Made by a program: the position numbers and the translations under genes. Under the pieces are notes generated by a model. The model was not told the origin of the DNA, did not search any database, and was given only the letters and a program-made list of their open reading frames with translations. From Burkholderia sp. 4M9327F10 (GTDB taxonomy: Bacteria > Pseudomonadota > Gammaproteobacteria > Burkholderiales > Burkholderiaceae), in assembly GCF_005503145.1 (NCBI RefSeq), contig NZ_SCNV01000039.1:1-64000 (forward strand): 64,000 nt of DNA, in the 5' to 3' direction. Position 1 is the first letter of the stretch, and each line of letters begins with the position of its first letter. Shown here piece after piece: positions 26,729 to 35,819 of this stretch.

Positions 26729-27544
26729 ATGCGCTTTCCACCAAGACGAGCTTTCGCATCCGTCATTTTGCTCATCGCCACGCAGACTGTTTTTGCCCAA
26801 ACCCCGAAGACCGTCTTCCTTGAGGACCTGACCTGGACCGAACTGCGTGACCAGATTCAGGCGGGCAAGACCACCATCATCATCCCGATCGGCGGAACCG
26901 AGCAAAGCGGCCCCGACGTCGCACTCGGCAAACACAATGCACGCGTCAAGGTACTGTCGCAGCGGATCGCCGAGGGCCTCGGGAGCGCGATCGTCGCGCC
27001 GGTCATCGCCTATGTGCCGGAGGGCGGCTACGCTCCGCCGACCTCGCACATGCGCTTTCCCGGCACGATCACCGTGCCGGACGACGTGTTCGAAAAGACG
27101 CTGGAATCCGCCGCGAACAGCTTCAAGGTTCACGGCTTCACCAACGTTGTTTTTCTCGGTGACCATGGCGGCTACCAGAACGATGTCAGGCACGTTGTAG
27201 CCCAGCTCAACAGGAGCTGGGCCGGGTCGGGCGCCCGCGCATTCGTGCCGCCGGAGTACTACGGCACCAGCTCGGACGGCTACGCGCAGATCCTGCGGCA
27301 GCACGGGGTCAGCGATGCCGAGATCGGCACGCATGCGGGACTCGCGGATACCTCGCTGCTGCTGGCGGTCGCACCGCAGATGGTGCGGCTCGGGCATCTG
27401 CGAAGCGGTCCGAAACTGGGGCCGGCCGACGGCGTGTATGGCGGCGACCCGCGGCACTCGAGCGTCGAACTCGGTCAACTGGGCATTGACGCGATTGTGT
27501 CGCGGACGATCGATGCCATCAAGAAAGAGACCGCAAGCCGTTGA
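26729..27544 (+). CDS. Exported creatininase-family protein
   Basis: This 271-residue protein has a signal peptide (ILLIATQTVFAQ) and the creatininase fold: IIPIGGTEQSGPD near the N-terminus, GKHNARV, VVFLGDHGGYQNDV and THAGLADTSLLLAV. These hold the family's metal-binding residues. Typical members are cytoplasmic amidohydrolases, including MftE, which trims a redox-cofactor peptide. Export is unusual. Its position directly after the oxidase operon and before a beta-propeller protein suggests a shared periplasmic function, still unknown. Confidence 0.82.
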   Translation: MRFPPRRAFASVILLIATQTVFAQTPKTVFLEDLTWTELRDQIQAGKTTIIIPIGGTEQSGPDVALGKHNARVKVLSQRIAEGLGSAIVAPVIAYVPEGGYAPPTSHMRFPGTITVPDDVFEKTLESAANSFKVHGFTNVVFLGDHGGYQNDVRHVVAQLNRSWAGSGARAFVPPEYYGTSSDGYAQILRQHGVSDAEIGTHAGLADTSLLLAVAPQMVRLGHLRSGPKLGPADGVYGGDPRHSSVELGQLGIDAIVSRTIDAIKKETASR

Positions 27545-27606
27545 AGCATTCGGCAGACTTCTGCTTCCGTTCTTGATCCCCCATTCACTCGATAACGGAA
27601 TTCACC

Positions 27607-28779
27607 ATGCAATTGTGTTCTCCCTGCTTTTCGCGCGTTGCAACGGGCGTCGCCATCGCGCTGGCCGGTTTCTGCGCCGCGGCCGCTGCATCGGCTGCCT
27701 TGGCTGTCACCACGGTGGCGGGCATGCCGCCCGTGGTGAACCCCGATAACCTGTACAGCGAAGCGGGTGCCGGCCATATGAACGCTGCGGTCGCCAGCGC
27801 GTTGCCGCGCGTCTATGTGCCGAACCTGCGTTCGAACGACGTCTACGTGATCGATCCGGTCACGCTGAAGGTGGTTGACAGGTTTCACGTCGGCTTCAGT
27901 CCACAGCACGTCGTCCCTGCGTGGGATCTGCAGACGCTGTGGGTGGCCAACAACGCCGAAGGCCGCCCTGACGGCAGCCTGACCCCGATCGATCCGAAGA
28001 CGGGCAAGCCCGGCAAGCAGATCATGGTCGACGATCCCTACAACATGTACTTCGCGCCCGACGGCAAAGAGGCGATCGTGGTGGCCGAAGCGCACGCGCG
28101 ACTGGACTTTCGCGATGCGCACACGATGGCGCTGAAATCGAGTCTCGACGCGCCGCAGTGCAAAGGCATCAATCACGCCGATTTCTCGATCGACGGCAAG
28201 TACGCGCTCTTCACCTGCGAGTTCGGTGGCAAGCTGGCCAAGATCGATCTCGTCAACCGCAAGGTCGTGGGCTACCTCGAACTCGACAGGAAGGGCATGC
28301 CACAGGACATCCGCATCTCGCCGGACGGCAAGGTGTTCTATGTCGCCGACATGATGGCCGACGGCGTCCACGTGGTCGACGGCGACAGCTTCACGAAGAT
28401 CGGCTTCATCAAGACCGGCGTCGGTACGCACGGCCTGTACCCGAGCCGCGACGGCACCCGGCTCTATGTGTCCAATCGCGGCTCCAATCTCGTGCACGGA
28501 CTGAAACATGGCAAGGGCAGCGTGTCGGTGCTCGACTTCGCCACGCGCACGGTCGTCGCGAACTGGCCGATTCCGGGCGGCGGCAGTCCCGACATGGGTA
28601 ATGTCAGCGCTGACGGCAAGATGCTGTGGCTGTCCGGCCGCTTCGATGACGTTGTCTACGCGATCGATACGACGACCGGCTCCGTCAAATCCATTCCGGT
28701 GGGCGCGGAACCGCACGGGCTCACTGTCTGGCCGCAGCCCGGGCGTTATTCACTTGGCCACACCGGGAATATGCGTTGA
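27607..28779 (+). CDS. Exported YVTN/YncE-type beta-propeller protein
   Basis: This 390-residue protein has a signal peptide (GFCAAAAASAALAV) and repeated propeller motifs of the YVTN family (RVYVPNLRSNDVYVIDP, DIRISPDGKVFYVADMM, RLYVSNRGSNLVH, MLWLSGRFDDVVYAID). Such proteins are often found with quinoprotein and cytochrome systems as binding or scaffold partners. It follows the creatininase-like gene by 62 bp and is probably in the same transcript. A catalytic role is not apparent. Confidence 0.85.
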   Translation: MQLCSPCFSRVATGVAIALAGFCAAAAASAALAVTTVAGMPPVVNPDNLYSEAGAGHMNAAVASALPRVYVPNLRSNDVYVIDPVTLKVVDRFHVGFSPQHVVPAWDLQTLWVANNAEGRPDGSLTPIDPKTGKPGKQIMVDDPYNMYFAPDGKEAIVVAEAHARLDFRDAHTMALKSSLDAPQCKGINHADFSIDGKYALFTCEFGGKLAKIDLVNRKVVGYLELDRKGMPQDIRISPDGKVFYVADMMADGVHVVDGDSFTKIGFIKTGVGTHGLYPSRDGTRLYVSNRGSNLVHGLKHGKGSVSVLDFATRTVVANWPIPGGGSPDMGNVSADGKMLWLSGRFDDVVYAIDTTTGSVKSIPVGAEPHGLTVWPQPGRYSLGHTGNMR

Positions 28780-28964
28780 CCGGTGACTGGCAACCGGGCT
28801 GCGCCACCTATCGAACGATGTGGCGCGATCGGGTTGTTGCCGCCTTCGATTTCGACGGTACCATCACCGCCTCGGACAGCCTGCCTGATTTTGTGCGTTA
28901 TGCAGTCGGTAGTCCAAGGTTGATCTATGGTGCGATGTGTGCGGCACCATGGGTGGCACGCTGA
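28776..28964 (+). pseudogene. Truncated HAD-family phosphatase, N-terminal fragment
   Basis: Residues after MWRDR read VVAAFDFDGTITASDSLPD, the first catalytic motif of HAD phosphatases (DxDGT), then FVRYAVGSPRLIYGAMCAAPW as in the phosphoserine-phosphatase-like subgroup. The frame stops after 62 codons, where about 200 residues are expected, and no further HAD motif is seen downstream. It overlaps the end of the propeller gene and has no clear ribosome site. Confidence 0.65.
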
Positions 28965-29536
28965 TCGGCACGTGCGACACGGGCACTGCGAAAGCGTTTT
29001 TTGGCGGCGACGATCGGTGCCGTGCCCCGGTGTGAACTGGAGGGCACGGCACTGCGATACGCATCTCAAAGATTGCCGGAGCTTGCCTGCGGCGCCGGCC
29101 AGGGCAGGGACGTCGACCAGCCATCATATCGCGTCAGTGGCTTCGTTCAACTCTCCTTATCGTTATGGCATGATGGCCTGATCCGTGACTTGTGAGAACT
29201 TGGATCGAATGGCGTAACGAAACGGTCGCGTTCTCCTTATCTGTGTCACGGGTCGAAGGGGCGGGATAACCGGTTCACTACGTCGTTTGATGACATTGCG
29301 AGCGTCTCGCTCAACGCCTGTCCGTTGAAGAGCACGTGGAACCGGCACCTGCGACAAAATGCGCGTCGACGGCGCATTGGAACCATCTATGCTCTATACA
29401 TCAGTGAGGCAAACGGAACACGCTTTGGCGTTCCCTCGTCACTGGGTGCCCGATTGCTTTCGAACCTAATTGCGACGATTGGGCCGTTGACTACTTACCG
29501 CATGAGCGAGAACGCTCAATCGCTGAGGAGACGAAA
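28965..29536 (+). other. Stretch without a recognisable gene
   Basis: The 572 bases between the HAD fragment and the next small gene hold only short frames without family resemblance. No FNR or sigma-54 site was found. Given the fragments on both sides, this is probably decayed coding sequence. Confidence 0.5.
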
Positions 29537-29734
29537 ATGCTCAGTCCGCATGAGTTCGCAACCTTGATGCTTGTGAAGGAAACCCCGGATCGAGACGACC
29601 TGAACCCCGCCGACCTGGATGCGCTGTTGGAGTATCGGCTCGTTGCGTTCGAGAAGCCGACGTCTGGATGTAGGTGCCTCAACCTCACGGATCAGGGAAA
29701 TTTCTTCCTTAGAGCGGCGACCGGTCAGAACTGA
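29537..29734 (+). CDS. Small conserved-looking protein of unknown function
   Basis: This 65-residue protein (MLSPHEFATLMLVKE...) has a strong GAGGAGACG site before the ATG. The second half, ALLEYRLVAFEKP and CLNLTDQGNFFLRA, resembles the end of a small winged-helix domain (a LTDQG-type turn as in MarR-like proteins), but it is too short to assign. Codon use is like neighbouring real genes. Confidence 0.55.
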   Translation: MLSPHEFATLMLVKETPDRDDLNPADLDALLEYRLVAFEKPTSGCRCLNLTDQGNFFLRAATGQN

Positions 29735-29922
29735 ATTTATCCTTGGCTTGATCGACGGGGCGACGTTCTTTCGCATGGGGTTTTCGTGAATCGAACGTAG
29801 CATTGTGATTCACAACGAAAATTGAAAACTCCTGGCGGAAGTGTTCTGATGTCCATCTCCAGTCAAATGGAGGTCTGCCGTCAAAATCTGGCGAGGGATG
29901 TGGGACCTTAACGAACACGATG

Positions 29923-30071
29923 CCATGACGAACACGTGGCTGCCCCAGAAGAATATCTGGCACGTCCGGTCAGTCAGACGCGCGCTCTCAAAGTTCCAGA
30001 AGGCCGGATTCATCGAAGTGCGCGGTAAGCAGATACGCATTGTCGAGCGCAGCCGACTCGAACGCATCTGA
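29923..30071 (+). pseudogene. Decayed fnr-like fragment (C-terminal DNA-binding part)
   Basis: The last 35 codons read RALSKFQKAGFIEVRGKQIR and IVERSRLERI, then stop. This is the recognition-helix end and wing of an FNR-type regulator, closely like FSKFQKDGLVDTHGKQIRI in the intact fnr at 57858-58640. The upstream part (near GAAGAATATCTGGCAC) keeps nucleotide traces of the helix-turn-helix but in broken frames. The sensor domain is absent. Confidence 0.65.
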
Positions 30072-30107
30072 ACCTTTCAGAGCCGACGTGCGATGAAGGG
30101 TGTACCA

Positions 30108-30503
30108 CTACGTCTCGCCGCCATGGCGAGCGACCGATCTCTCATGTTCGACCCGCGCAGTGACGTCGCGGGCTATTGCAACCGATCCAACCACTTCACC
30201 TTGCTGATTGTTCACCATCGCGAACGTCATTTCGACATACAGCTTGTCGCCTGTCTTGTTGATCGCACGGGTCAAGGTCGCGCGGCCGTGCAGCCTTGTG
30301 TGACCACTTGTCATCGCCGCTTCGAAGCCGCGCCAGTGTGCGGCGCGCAGATGTTCCGGGATGACCATATCGAGGTTACGGCCCAAGGCCTCTTCGGGAC
30401 TGTAGCCGAACAGCACCGCGGCAGCACGGTTCCAGCGCACGATTGCGCCGGACCGGTCGGCATAGATGACGGCGTCAGCCGTTTGTTCGATGATCCATTC
30501 CGC
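30108..30503 (-). pseudogene. PAS-domain protein, main part (interrupted by IS630 element)
   Basis: Read on the minus strand from the insertion point: AEWIIEQTADAVIYADRSG, then IVRWNRAAAVLFGYSPEEALG, a canonical PAS sensory domain, with the LYVEMTFAMVNNQQGEVVG core and the IARDVTARVE exit helix before the stop at 30108. The first seven codons are on the other side of the element (31671-31691). The intact protein would be 138 residues, a lone PAS domain without output module. Confidence 0.8.
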
Positions 30504-30505
30504 TA

Positions 30506-31670
30506 GTGGTCTGCGTCAAACGGATTGCATCTTATTCAGCTTGGACCTGGCACGCGTGACTTTGGCCAGGATGTCGGAAGCCTTTGCCGTCCAGATGAAC
30601 GGTTTCGGATGATGATTGTGCTTCTCCACGTACTGTTCGATGGTGGAGATCAATTCAGGTACCGAGCGGAAGACCGCACGTCGCAACTGGTTCTCTGACA
30701 AGTCACGAAAGAAGCGCTCGACCATGTTGAGCCAGGAGGCACTGGTGGGCGTGAAATGCATGTGGAATCGCGGATGCTTGGCAAGCCACGCCTTTACCTC
30801 GGGATGCTTATGAGTTGCATAGTTGTCAGCGATCAAATGCAGTTCCTTGCCCTTGGGCGTGTTGCGATCGATCTTGCGCAAGAAGCTCAGCCACTCCTGG
30901 TGACGATGTTTTGTCTGGCACTGGCCAATGACACTCCCGTCGAGCGTGTTCATCGCGGCAAACAGCGTCGTCACACCATGGCGCTTGTAATCGTGTGTCA
31001 TCGTTTGACAGCGACCACGCTTGAGCGGCAATCCCGGCTGGGTCCGGTCAAGCGCCTGGATCTGGCTCTTCTCATCGCAGCACAAGACCAATGCGTGCTC
31101 CGGGGGATCGAGATACAGCCCAACGATGTCCTCGAGTTTCTCGACGAAGTGCTTGTCGTTCGATACCTTGAAGCTCTCTACCCGATGCGGCTTGAGGCCG
31201 TGCGCTTGCCAGATGCGCCGCACGCTCGCGGCACTGACGCCGGCCACCGCCGCCATGCTGCGCGTACTCCAATGCGTCGCGTTATCCGGACGCTGCTGCG
31301 TCGTCAGCGTCACGATGCTCTTGACCTTGCGGGCGGAGATCTTCGGCTTGCGCCCGGGTCGCGTCTCATCCCCCTCGATTCCGGTCACACCGTCAGCTAT
31401 AAAGCGAGCGCGCCAGCGTGCCACCGTGCCTCGCCAGATAGCAAGGTCCGCACCGATCTCTTTGTCCGTCTTGCCCTGCGCCGCGAGCAAAATCATCTTG
31501 GCACGCTCGGCCAGTCGAACCGGGACCCTCCGACCTTTAGCCCATGTCTCTAACTGTTCGCGCTGTGCTTCACTCAGCTCAACTTTCGCCGCGATTCTCA
31601 TGAGTTCTCCCTCCAAGTAAAGGAGACTCGCAAATCGCAATTAAGTTGCATTATTTATGACGCACAACAC
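30506..31670 (-). mobile_element. IS630-family insertion sequence
   Basis: The 1165-bp element is flanked by TA on both sides (30504-30505 and 31671-31672), the target duplication of this family. Its ends are related inverted repeats, AGTGGTCTGCGTCA on the left and AGTGTTGTGCGTCA (reverse complement) on the right. It carries one transposase gene and has split a PAS-domain gene after codon seven. Confidence 0.9.
30516..31601 (-). CDS. IS630 family transposase
   Basis: This 361-residue protein has an N-terminal helix-turn-helix pair (AERAKMILLAAQGKTDKEIG; MAAVAGVSAASVRRIWQAHG) and a DDE catalytic domain: Asp in VLCCDEKSQIQALDRTQP, Asp in LHLIADNYATHKHP, Glu in TSASWLNMVERFF. The frame is intact. 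The start at MRIAAKVEL has GGAGGGAG upstream; the longer frame opens inside the terminal repeat region. Confidence 0.95.
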   Translation of the reverse strand: MRIAAKVELSEAQREQLETWAKGRRVPVRLAERAKMILLAAQGKTDKEIGADLAIWRGTVARWRARFIADGVTGIEGDETRPGRKPKISARKVKSIVTLTTQQRPDNATHWSTRSMAAVAGVSAASVRRIWQAHGLKPHRVESFKVSNDKHFVEKLEDIVGLYLDPPEHALVLCCDEKSQIQALDRTQPGLPLKRGRCQTMTHDYKRHGVTTLFAAMNTLDGSVIGQCQTKHRHQEWLSFLRKIDRNTPKGKELHLIADNYATHKHPEVKAWLAKHPRFHMHFTPTSASWLNMVERFFRDLSENQLRRAVFRSVPELISTIEQYVEKHNHHPKPFIWTAKASDILAKVTRARSKLNKMQSV

Positions 31671-31691
31671 TAGCGGGGGTGTTTCTTCCAC
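31671..31691 (-). pseudogene. PAS-domain protein, first seven codons (5' part)
   Basis: A GTG start with a CAGGAGTGG ribosome site begins MEETPPL, ending in the TA duplicated by the IS630 element. Joining it to 30503 gives MEETPPLAEWIIEQTADAV in frame. Confidence 0.65.
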
Positions 31692-31729
31692 GATGCCACT
31701 CCTGAAGGCGTCAAGAGGTGTAATGATAC

Positions 31730-32143
31730 TCAGGACGGACCGAATAGCACGGGCCGACCGTGTGCATCGAATGGAATGAACATACCGATGGACCCAGCCT
31801 TGATCGATTCCACCATCCTGTTCAACGGCGCTTCAGCGTCTTCAGTTCGCGGCACACACCCGTTTTTGCCCGAGAGTGCTGCGACGAAGACGATTGCCCA
31901 TTCCAGGAGAACCTGTCGCGATTCTTCGAGCAGATCGCCAAACGTACCGATCTCTTCTGGCGTTTTGTCCACGCACATGAGTGGCGTCAACGCGCCACCC
32001 TGACCAGCCTGGAAGCGGGCCCGCTGTTCGGGCGTACAGTCATCGGGCAACGCTACCGTGGTAAATACGAATAACAGACGCTGAGGCTCGGGTTGTTGCC
32101 GCGCGACCCGAATCAGCTCATCAAAGCTCGAAATACTCATCAT
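31730..32143 (-). CDS. Conserved hypothetical protein (SseB-like fold possible)
   Basis: This 137-residue cytoplasmic protein begins MMSISSFDELIRVARQQPEP and contains QRLLFVFTTVALPDD, GGALTPLMCVDKTPEE and WAIVFVAALSGKNG. Similar Burkholderia proteins are sometimes labelled ribonucleotide reductase subunit, which nothing in the sequence supports. It lies just upstream of the interrupted PAS gene on the same strand and probably forms an operon with it. Confidence 0.7.
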   Translation of the reverse strand: MMSISSFDELIRVARQQPEPQRLLFVFTTVALPDDCTPEQRARFQAGQGGALTPLMCVDKTPEEIGTFGDLLEESRQVLLEWAIVFVAALSGKNGCVPRTEDAEAPLNRMVESIKAGSIGMFIPFDAHGRPVLFGPS

Positions 32144-32199
32144 TGATCGTCCATGTGATGTTGTGTCGGGAGGGCATAGTACGTCGGCTGTTCATTCAG

Positions 32200-33435
32200 T
32201 CACTGCGGAGCTGTGCCGTCGATCCGGACCCGCCGCACGCTGGATTGATACAGCAGAATCAGCGACACCCAGACGATGCCATACAGAAACATGAAGCAAC
32301 TCGAACGAACGCCAAGCCAGTCAAGAATCACACCGAAAAGGATCGGTAGGAGGAAGCCACCCAGTCCGCCAGCCAGTCCAACGATGCCGGTGACGACGCC
32401 CATTTGCTCCGGAAAGTCGTCGGCGACGTACTTGAATGTCGACGCCATACCGAGCGCGAACACCACGCCAAGAATGAATAGAAGTCCGATGAAGACCGGG
32501 ACACCCAGATGGACATGAAAGCTGCGCGGACCGCCGATCGTGCTTATCACGAAAGAGGTATCCGGGTACGAAAGCAGGAACAGACATACCCACGCGACCC
32601 ACAACCCCCACCACGTTACCTTATGCGCACCGAAGCGGTCGGACAGGGTGCCACCCAGCGCGCGCAATACCGATCCGGGCAGCGAAAAGCCGGCGGCTAA
32701 CGCCGCGGCGGTGACGACCGAAAAGCCGAATTCACCCTTAAGATATTGTGGGATCCACAGTGATAACGCGGTGAAGCCACCGAAGCAGATCGAGTAGTAC
32801 TGGCAGTACTTCCATATCTTGGGGTTTTTCAGAACCAGGAACTGCCTGTACCATGGCCCAGACGTTTTACCCGCGCCCGAGTCGGTAGCGGAGCCCAACC
32901 AGAAGATCAACGCAGTGACGAGGAGCGCGAGCGCATAGATCTTCGGGACGGCGCGCCAGCCCCATGCCGCCTGCAACGAAGGCGTGATGAACAGATTCAC
33001 CGCAGCGCCGACGGTGCCGGCCCCAAAGAACCCCATCGCAAAGCCACGTTTTTCGGGCGGGAAGAACCGTGCGACATATGGCGTCCCCACTGCGAACGAT
33101 GCGCCTACCGCGCCGAGACACAGGCCGATAACGAGGAACTGCCAGAACGCCGTCGCGTATGCGATCAGGAACACGGGGATGGCGCAGAGGACCAGCAATA
33201 GCGTCATCACCACGCGACCCCCAAAACGATCCGTCCAGATCCCCAGAGGCACCCGCAATAGTGCGCCGCTCAGAACCGGCGTGGCCGTCAGCAGCCCGAA
33301 CTCTGTGCCGTTCAGCGCAAGCTCCGTTCGTAGCTCGATGCCGAGTACGCCGAACATCATCCAGACGACGAAGCAGACCAGAAATGCCAAAGTCGTGACA
33401 CATAGAACCAATATGGGACTTCTTTGTGAACTCAT
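32200..33435 (-). CDS. narK: Nitrate/nitrite transporter, major facilitator family
   Basis: This 411-residue protein has about 12 membrane helices. It carries the NarK-type nitrate signature regions GSFAVG-like ASFAVGTPYVARFFPPEKRG and GVVTGIVGLAGGLGGFLLPI, with the conserved Arg in LRVPLGIWTDRFGGR. It should bring nitrate in, or exchange it for nitrite, for the nitrate reductase encoded upstream. The start at MSSQRSPIL follows a GGAG site. Confidence 0.88.
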   Translation of the reverse strand: MSSQRSPILVLCVTTLAFLVCFVVWMMFGVLGIELRTELALNGTEFGLLTATPVLSGALLRVPLGIWTDRFGGRVVMTLLLVLCAIPVFLIAYATAFWQFLVIGLCLGAVGASFAVGTPYVARFFPPEKRGFAMGFFGAGTVGAAVNLFITPSLQAAWGWRAVPKIYALALLVTALIFWLGSATDSGAGKTSGPWYRQFLVLKNPKIWKYCQYYSICFGGFTALSLWIPQYLKGEFGFSVVTAAALAAGFSLPGSVLRALGGTLSDRFGAHKVTWWGLWVAWVCLFLLSYPDTSFVISTIGGPRSFHVHLGVPVFIGLLFILGVVFALGMASTFKYVADDFPEQMGVVTGIVGLAGGLGGFLLPILFGVILDWLGVRSSCFMFLYGIVWVSLILLYQSSVRRVRIDGTAPQ

Positions 33436-33560
33436 AACAGCTCCATGGCAGGACAAGGCTGACGGTTACACGCGGACGTCATCGATCAATGTGGGGGTGA
33501 TGGGCACGTGCCGGATGCAGGTGCCCAGCGTAGACACGCTGCAATCGACACGGCAAATCA

Positions 33561-34358
33561 CTATTGCACCAACAGGCCCGGGCGCACATCCAGAGCGATG
33601 CCGCGCAGTTCGGCGCTGGATGCCAGCAGGTTCAAATATTGCTGGATCGACTTGTGCCGGACATGTTCAGAGAGATAGCGTTCGATGGTCGCTTGCACCG
33701 CTTCAAACGGGAGGGATTCACCCGCGATGCGACGCTCCACCCAGACAATATGAAAGCCATAACGCGTATTGACGAGCCCCGGTAACAGGCCGATGTGCTG
33801 GCTGCCGAAAATTGCCGCCTCGAATTCCGGCACGCTCTCGCCACGGGTCAACTGCCCCAGATTCCCGCCGACCTGCCCGGACGGACAATTGGATAACGTT
33901 CGGGCGAGCGCATCGAACCGGTCGTGATGCTGCGCGAGCTCGCGGTGCGCTTCTTCAGCGCGGGCGCGGATCCGTGTCATCGCTGCCTTTTCGGTCAACG
34001 CAAAGAGGATGTGGCGCGCAAAAACCAGGTCCGGACTGCGGAATTTCTGCATGTTCGCTGCGTAGTAGCGCCCGCATTCTTCGGCGGATGCGACCGGCGT
34101 CGTACATTCCAATTCCAGCAAACGGTCAATGGTCTCATCGTCGAGATCGGCGCCGTTAGCCAACAGACCTGTTGCAACGGCGCGCTGGGCCAGTAGTTCA
34201 CGCACGACCAGCGTCAGGCGTGCAGCGTGGTCGGGATCGGGCTCGTCTGCGTGCAACGCGGATTCCGCTGCAATGGCGGCGGCTTCGATTACGGCGCCGT
34301 TGACGCTAAGTATGTCAATGGTGGCGGGCGCCGATGAGATATCGTGGTTTGTGGACAT
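33561..34358 (-). CDS. PpiC-type peptidyl-prolyl isomerase of the nar operon
   Basis: This 265-residue protein has an N-terminal helical region and a parvulin domain (VFARHILFALTEKAA, then LGQLTRGESVPEFEAAIFG and VNTRYGFHIVWVERR). There is no signal peptide, so it is cytoplasmic. Its position right after narI suggests a folding or assembly factor for the nitrate reductase, as in other beta-proteobacterial nar operons. Confidence 0.85.
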   Translation of the reverse strand: MSTNHDISSAPATIDILSVNGAVIEAAAIAAESALHADEPDPDHAARLTLVVRELLAQRAVATGLLANGADLDDETIDRLLELECTTPVASAEECGRYYAANMQKFRSPDLVFARHILFALTEKAAMTRIRARAEEAHRELAQHHDRFDALARTLSNCPSGQVGGNLGQLTRGESVPEFEAAIFGSQHIGLLPGLVNTRYGFHIVWVERRIAGESLPFEAVQATIERYLSEHVRHKSIQQYLNLLASSAELRGIALDVRPGLLVQ

Positions 34359-34373
34359 GAAAGATGTCTCGAG

Positions 34374-35060
34374 TTAGCGCTTACGCACGATCTGGTGGGG
34401 CCGAACCAGGAAACCCAATGTGGCCATGCCGCTCCAGATGTGGACGAGGCGGGTGAACGGGGAAATGAGAAAAATCGTGAAGCCGAGCGCGATATGGATT
34501 TTGTAGACGAGCGGTGCCTGGATGATGAGATCCGCAGTGCCCGGTTGAAACGTGACGACGCCCTTTACATAGTCACTCAGGGTCTCGAACATCGCGCCGT
34601 CCATATGCGCCAACGACAGTGGGATGGTGGCGAGCCCGAGTGCCAGTTGTAACCAGAGTATCGCCAGCACCAGGATGTCCGCATGAGCGCTATTGATGCG
34701 AATGCGCGGATCGGACAGGCGTCGGTATAGCAGGATCGACAGTCCGGCGATCGCGACAATGCCCGCGATGCCGCCCGCCATCACCGCGAGCCATTGATGC
34801 TGGGAGGCGTTCAGGAATGGCGACACCATCCAGTGAGGCGCGAGGAACCCTGCGAAGTGGCCGCCGATCACGATCAATACGCCGACGTGGAACAGATTGC
34901 TTCCAAGGCGCAGTTGACGGCGTCTGAGCAGTTGCGACGAATCGCTCTTCCAGGTGTACTGCTCGCGATCGAAACGGATCAGGCTGCCGAGCAACCAGAT
35001 CGCGAGACACACGTACGGATAGATGCCAAACAGCAGTGCGTTGACGAAGTGCTGACTCAT
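34374..35060 (-). CDS. narI: Respiratory nitrate reductase gamma subunit
   Basis: This 228-residue membrane protein has five helices and the heme b ligands in NLFHVGVLIVIGGHFAGF and VYKIHIALGFTIFLISPFTRLVHIWS. It takes electrons from quinol and anchors NarGH to the inner membrane. It ends 15 bp before the ppiC-like gene. Confidence 0.95.
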   Translation of the reverse strand: MSQHFVNALLFGIYPYVCLAIWLLGSLIRFDREQYTWKSDSSQLLRRRQLRLGSNLFHVGVLIVIGGHFAGFLAPHWMVSPFLNASQHQWLAVMAGGIAGIVAIAGLSILLYRRLSDPRIRINSAHADILVLAILWLQLALGLATIPLSLAHMDGAMFETLSDYVKGVVTFQPGTADLIIQAPLVYKIHIALGFTIFLISPFTRLVHIWSGMATLGFLVRPHQIVRKR

Positions 35061-35129
35061 GAGGTTTCTCCAGCCAGGATCCGGTTCTCTAATGCGCGAA
35101 ATGTGAGCATGGAAGTCCGCCGTTTCTGG

Positions 35130-35819
35130 TTAACGTGACGGTCTTTTGTCGTAAAACTGGATTGGCTGAGGCGCCGTGGATAAAGGCGCTTGCGCACCCA
35201 GGAAGCTCACCGGCTCCTCCTGCCACTCGCGATCGAGCGCTTCGCCATCGACCTCGCGCGTCGTGGCGGCGCCGCACACGGTCGCATTCGCGTTCGCCAG
35301 CGGGGCCTCACCGGCGAGTGGCAACAATGCAGCAACGGCTGCGAAGTACAGTGTTCCGCGCTCGGCCAGTCTGGTCGCAATCTGCCGGCTGATATCGGCA
35401 ATTTCGCCAAGCAGCGCGTGCGCTTGAGCGGGCGTTTCGTGGGACAGAAACTCGAGGAAAACCGGCAGGTAGTCGGGTAATTCGCCGGCGCCGAGAAACA
35501 GGCCCTTCGCTTCGTACATGGCGAGCAAATCCACCATTGCCTGCCCACGTTCGCGCGACTCGCCGTGAACATGTTCAAACAGATAGAGCGAAGTGGCCCG
35601 GCCGCGGTCGAAGATTTCGACGTAGTGTTCCTGCAGATCCAGCAGCGGCCGCGCCGACAGTCGGTCGACCAGATCGAGCAAGGCTGCGCGTGTGTCCGGT
35701 GGTAAGCCTGCATGCCCGGCCAGCGCGGCGCGGATCTCATCGAGTGCTGCGATAAGAGTTTGATCGGGATAGTCCAGCAGCTCGCCCAACATGCTGAAAA
35801 TCAGACGGTTGTCTTCCAT
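35130..35819 (-). CDS. narJ: Nitrate reductase molybdenum-cofactor assembly chaperone
   Basis: This 229-residue helical protein belongs to the NarJ/TorD chaperone family (FSMLGELLDYPDQTLIAAL, SLYLFEHVHGESRERGQAMV, ELPDYLPVFLEFLS). It is needed for cofactor insertion into NarG and is not part of the final enzyme. Its start directly follows the narH stop. Confidence 0.94.
   Translation of the reverse strand: MEDNRLIFSMLGELLDYPDQTLIAALDEIRAALAGHAGLPPDTRAALLDLVDRLSARPLLDLQEHYVEIFDRGRATSLYLFEHVHGESRERGQAMVDLLAMYEAKGLFLGAGELPDYLPVFLEFLSHETPAQAHALLGEIADISRQIATRLAERGTLYFAAVAALLPLAGEAPLANANATVCGAATTREVDGEALDREWQEEPVSFLGAQAPLSTAPQPIQFYDKRPSR

Noticed and set aside
31730..32143. Annotation as a ribonucleotide reductase subunit
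   Set aside because: Similar proteins sometimes carry this label, but the sequence has none of the reductase's cysteines or fold signatures and is far too short.
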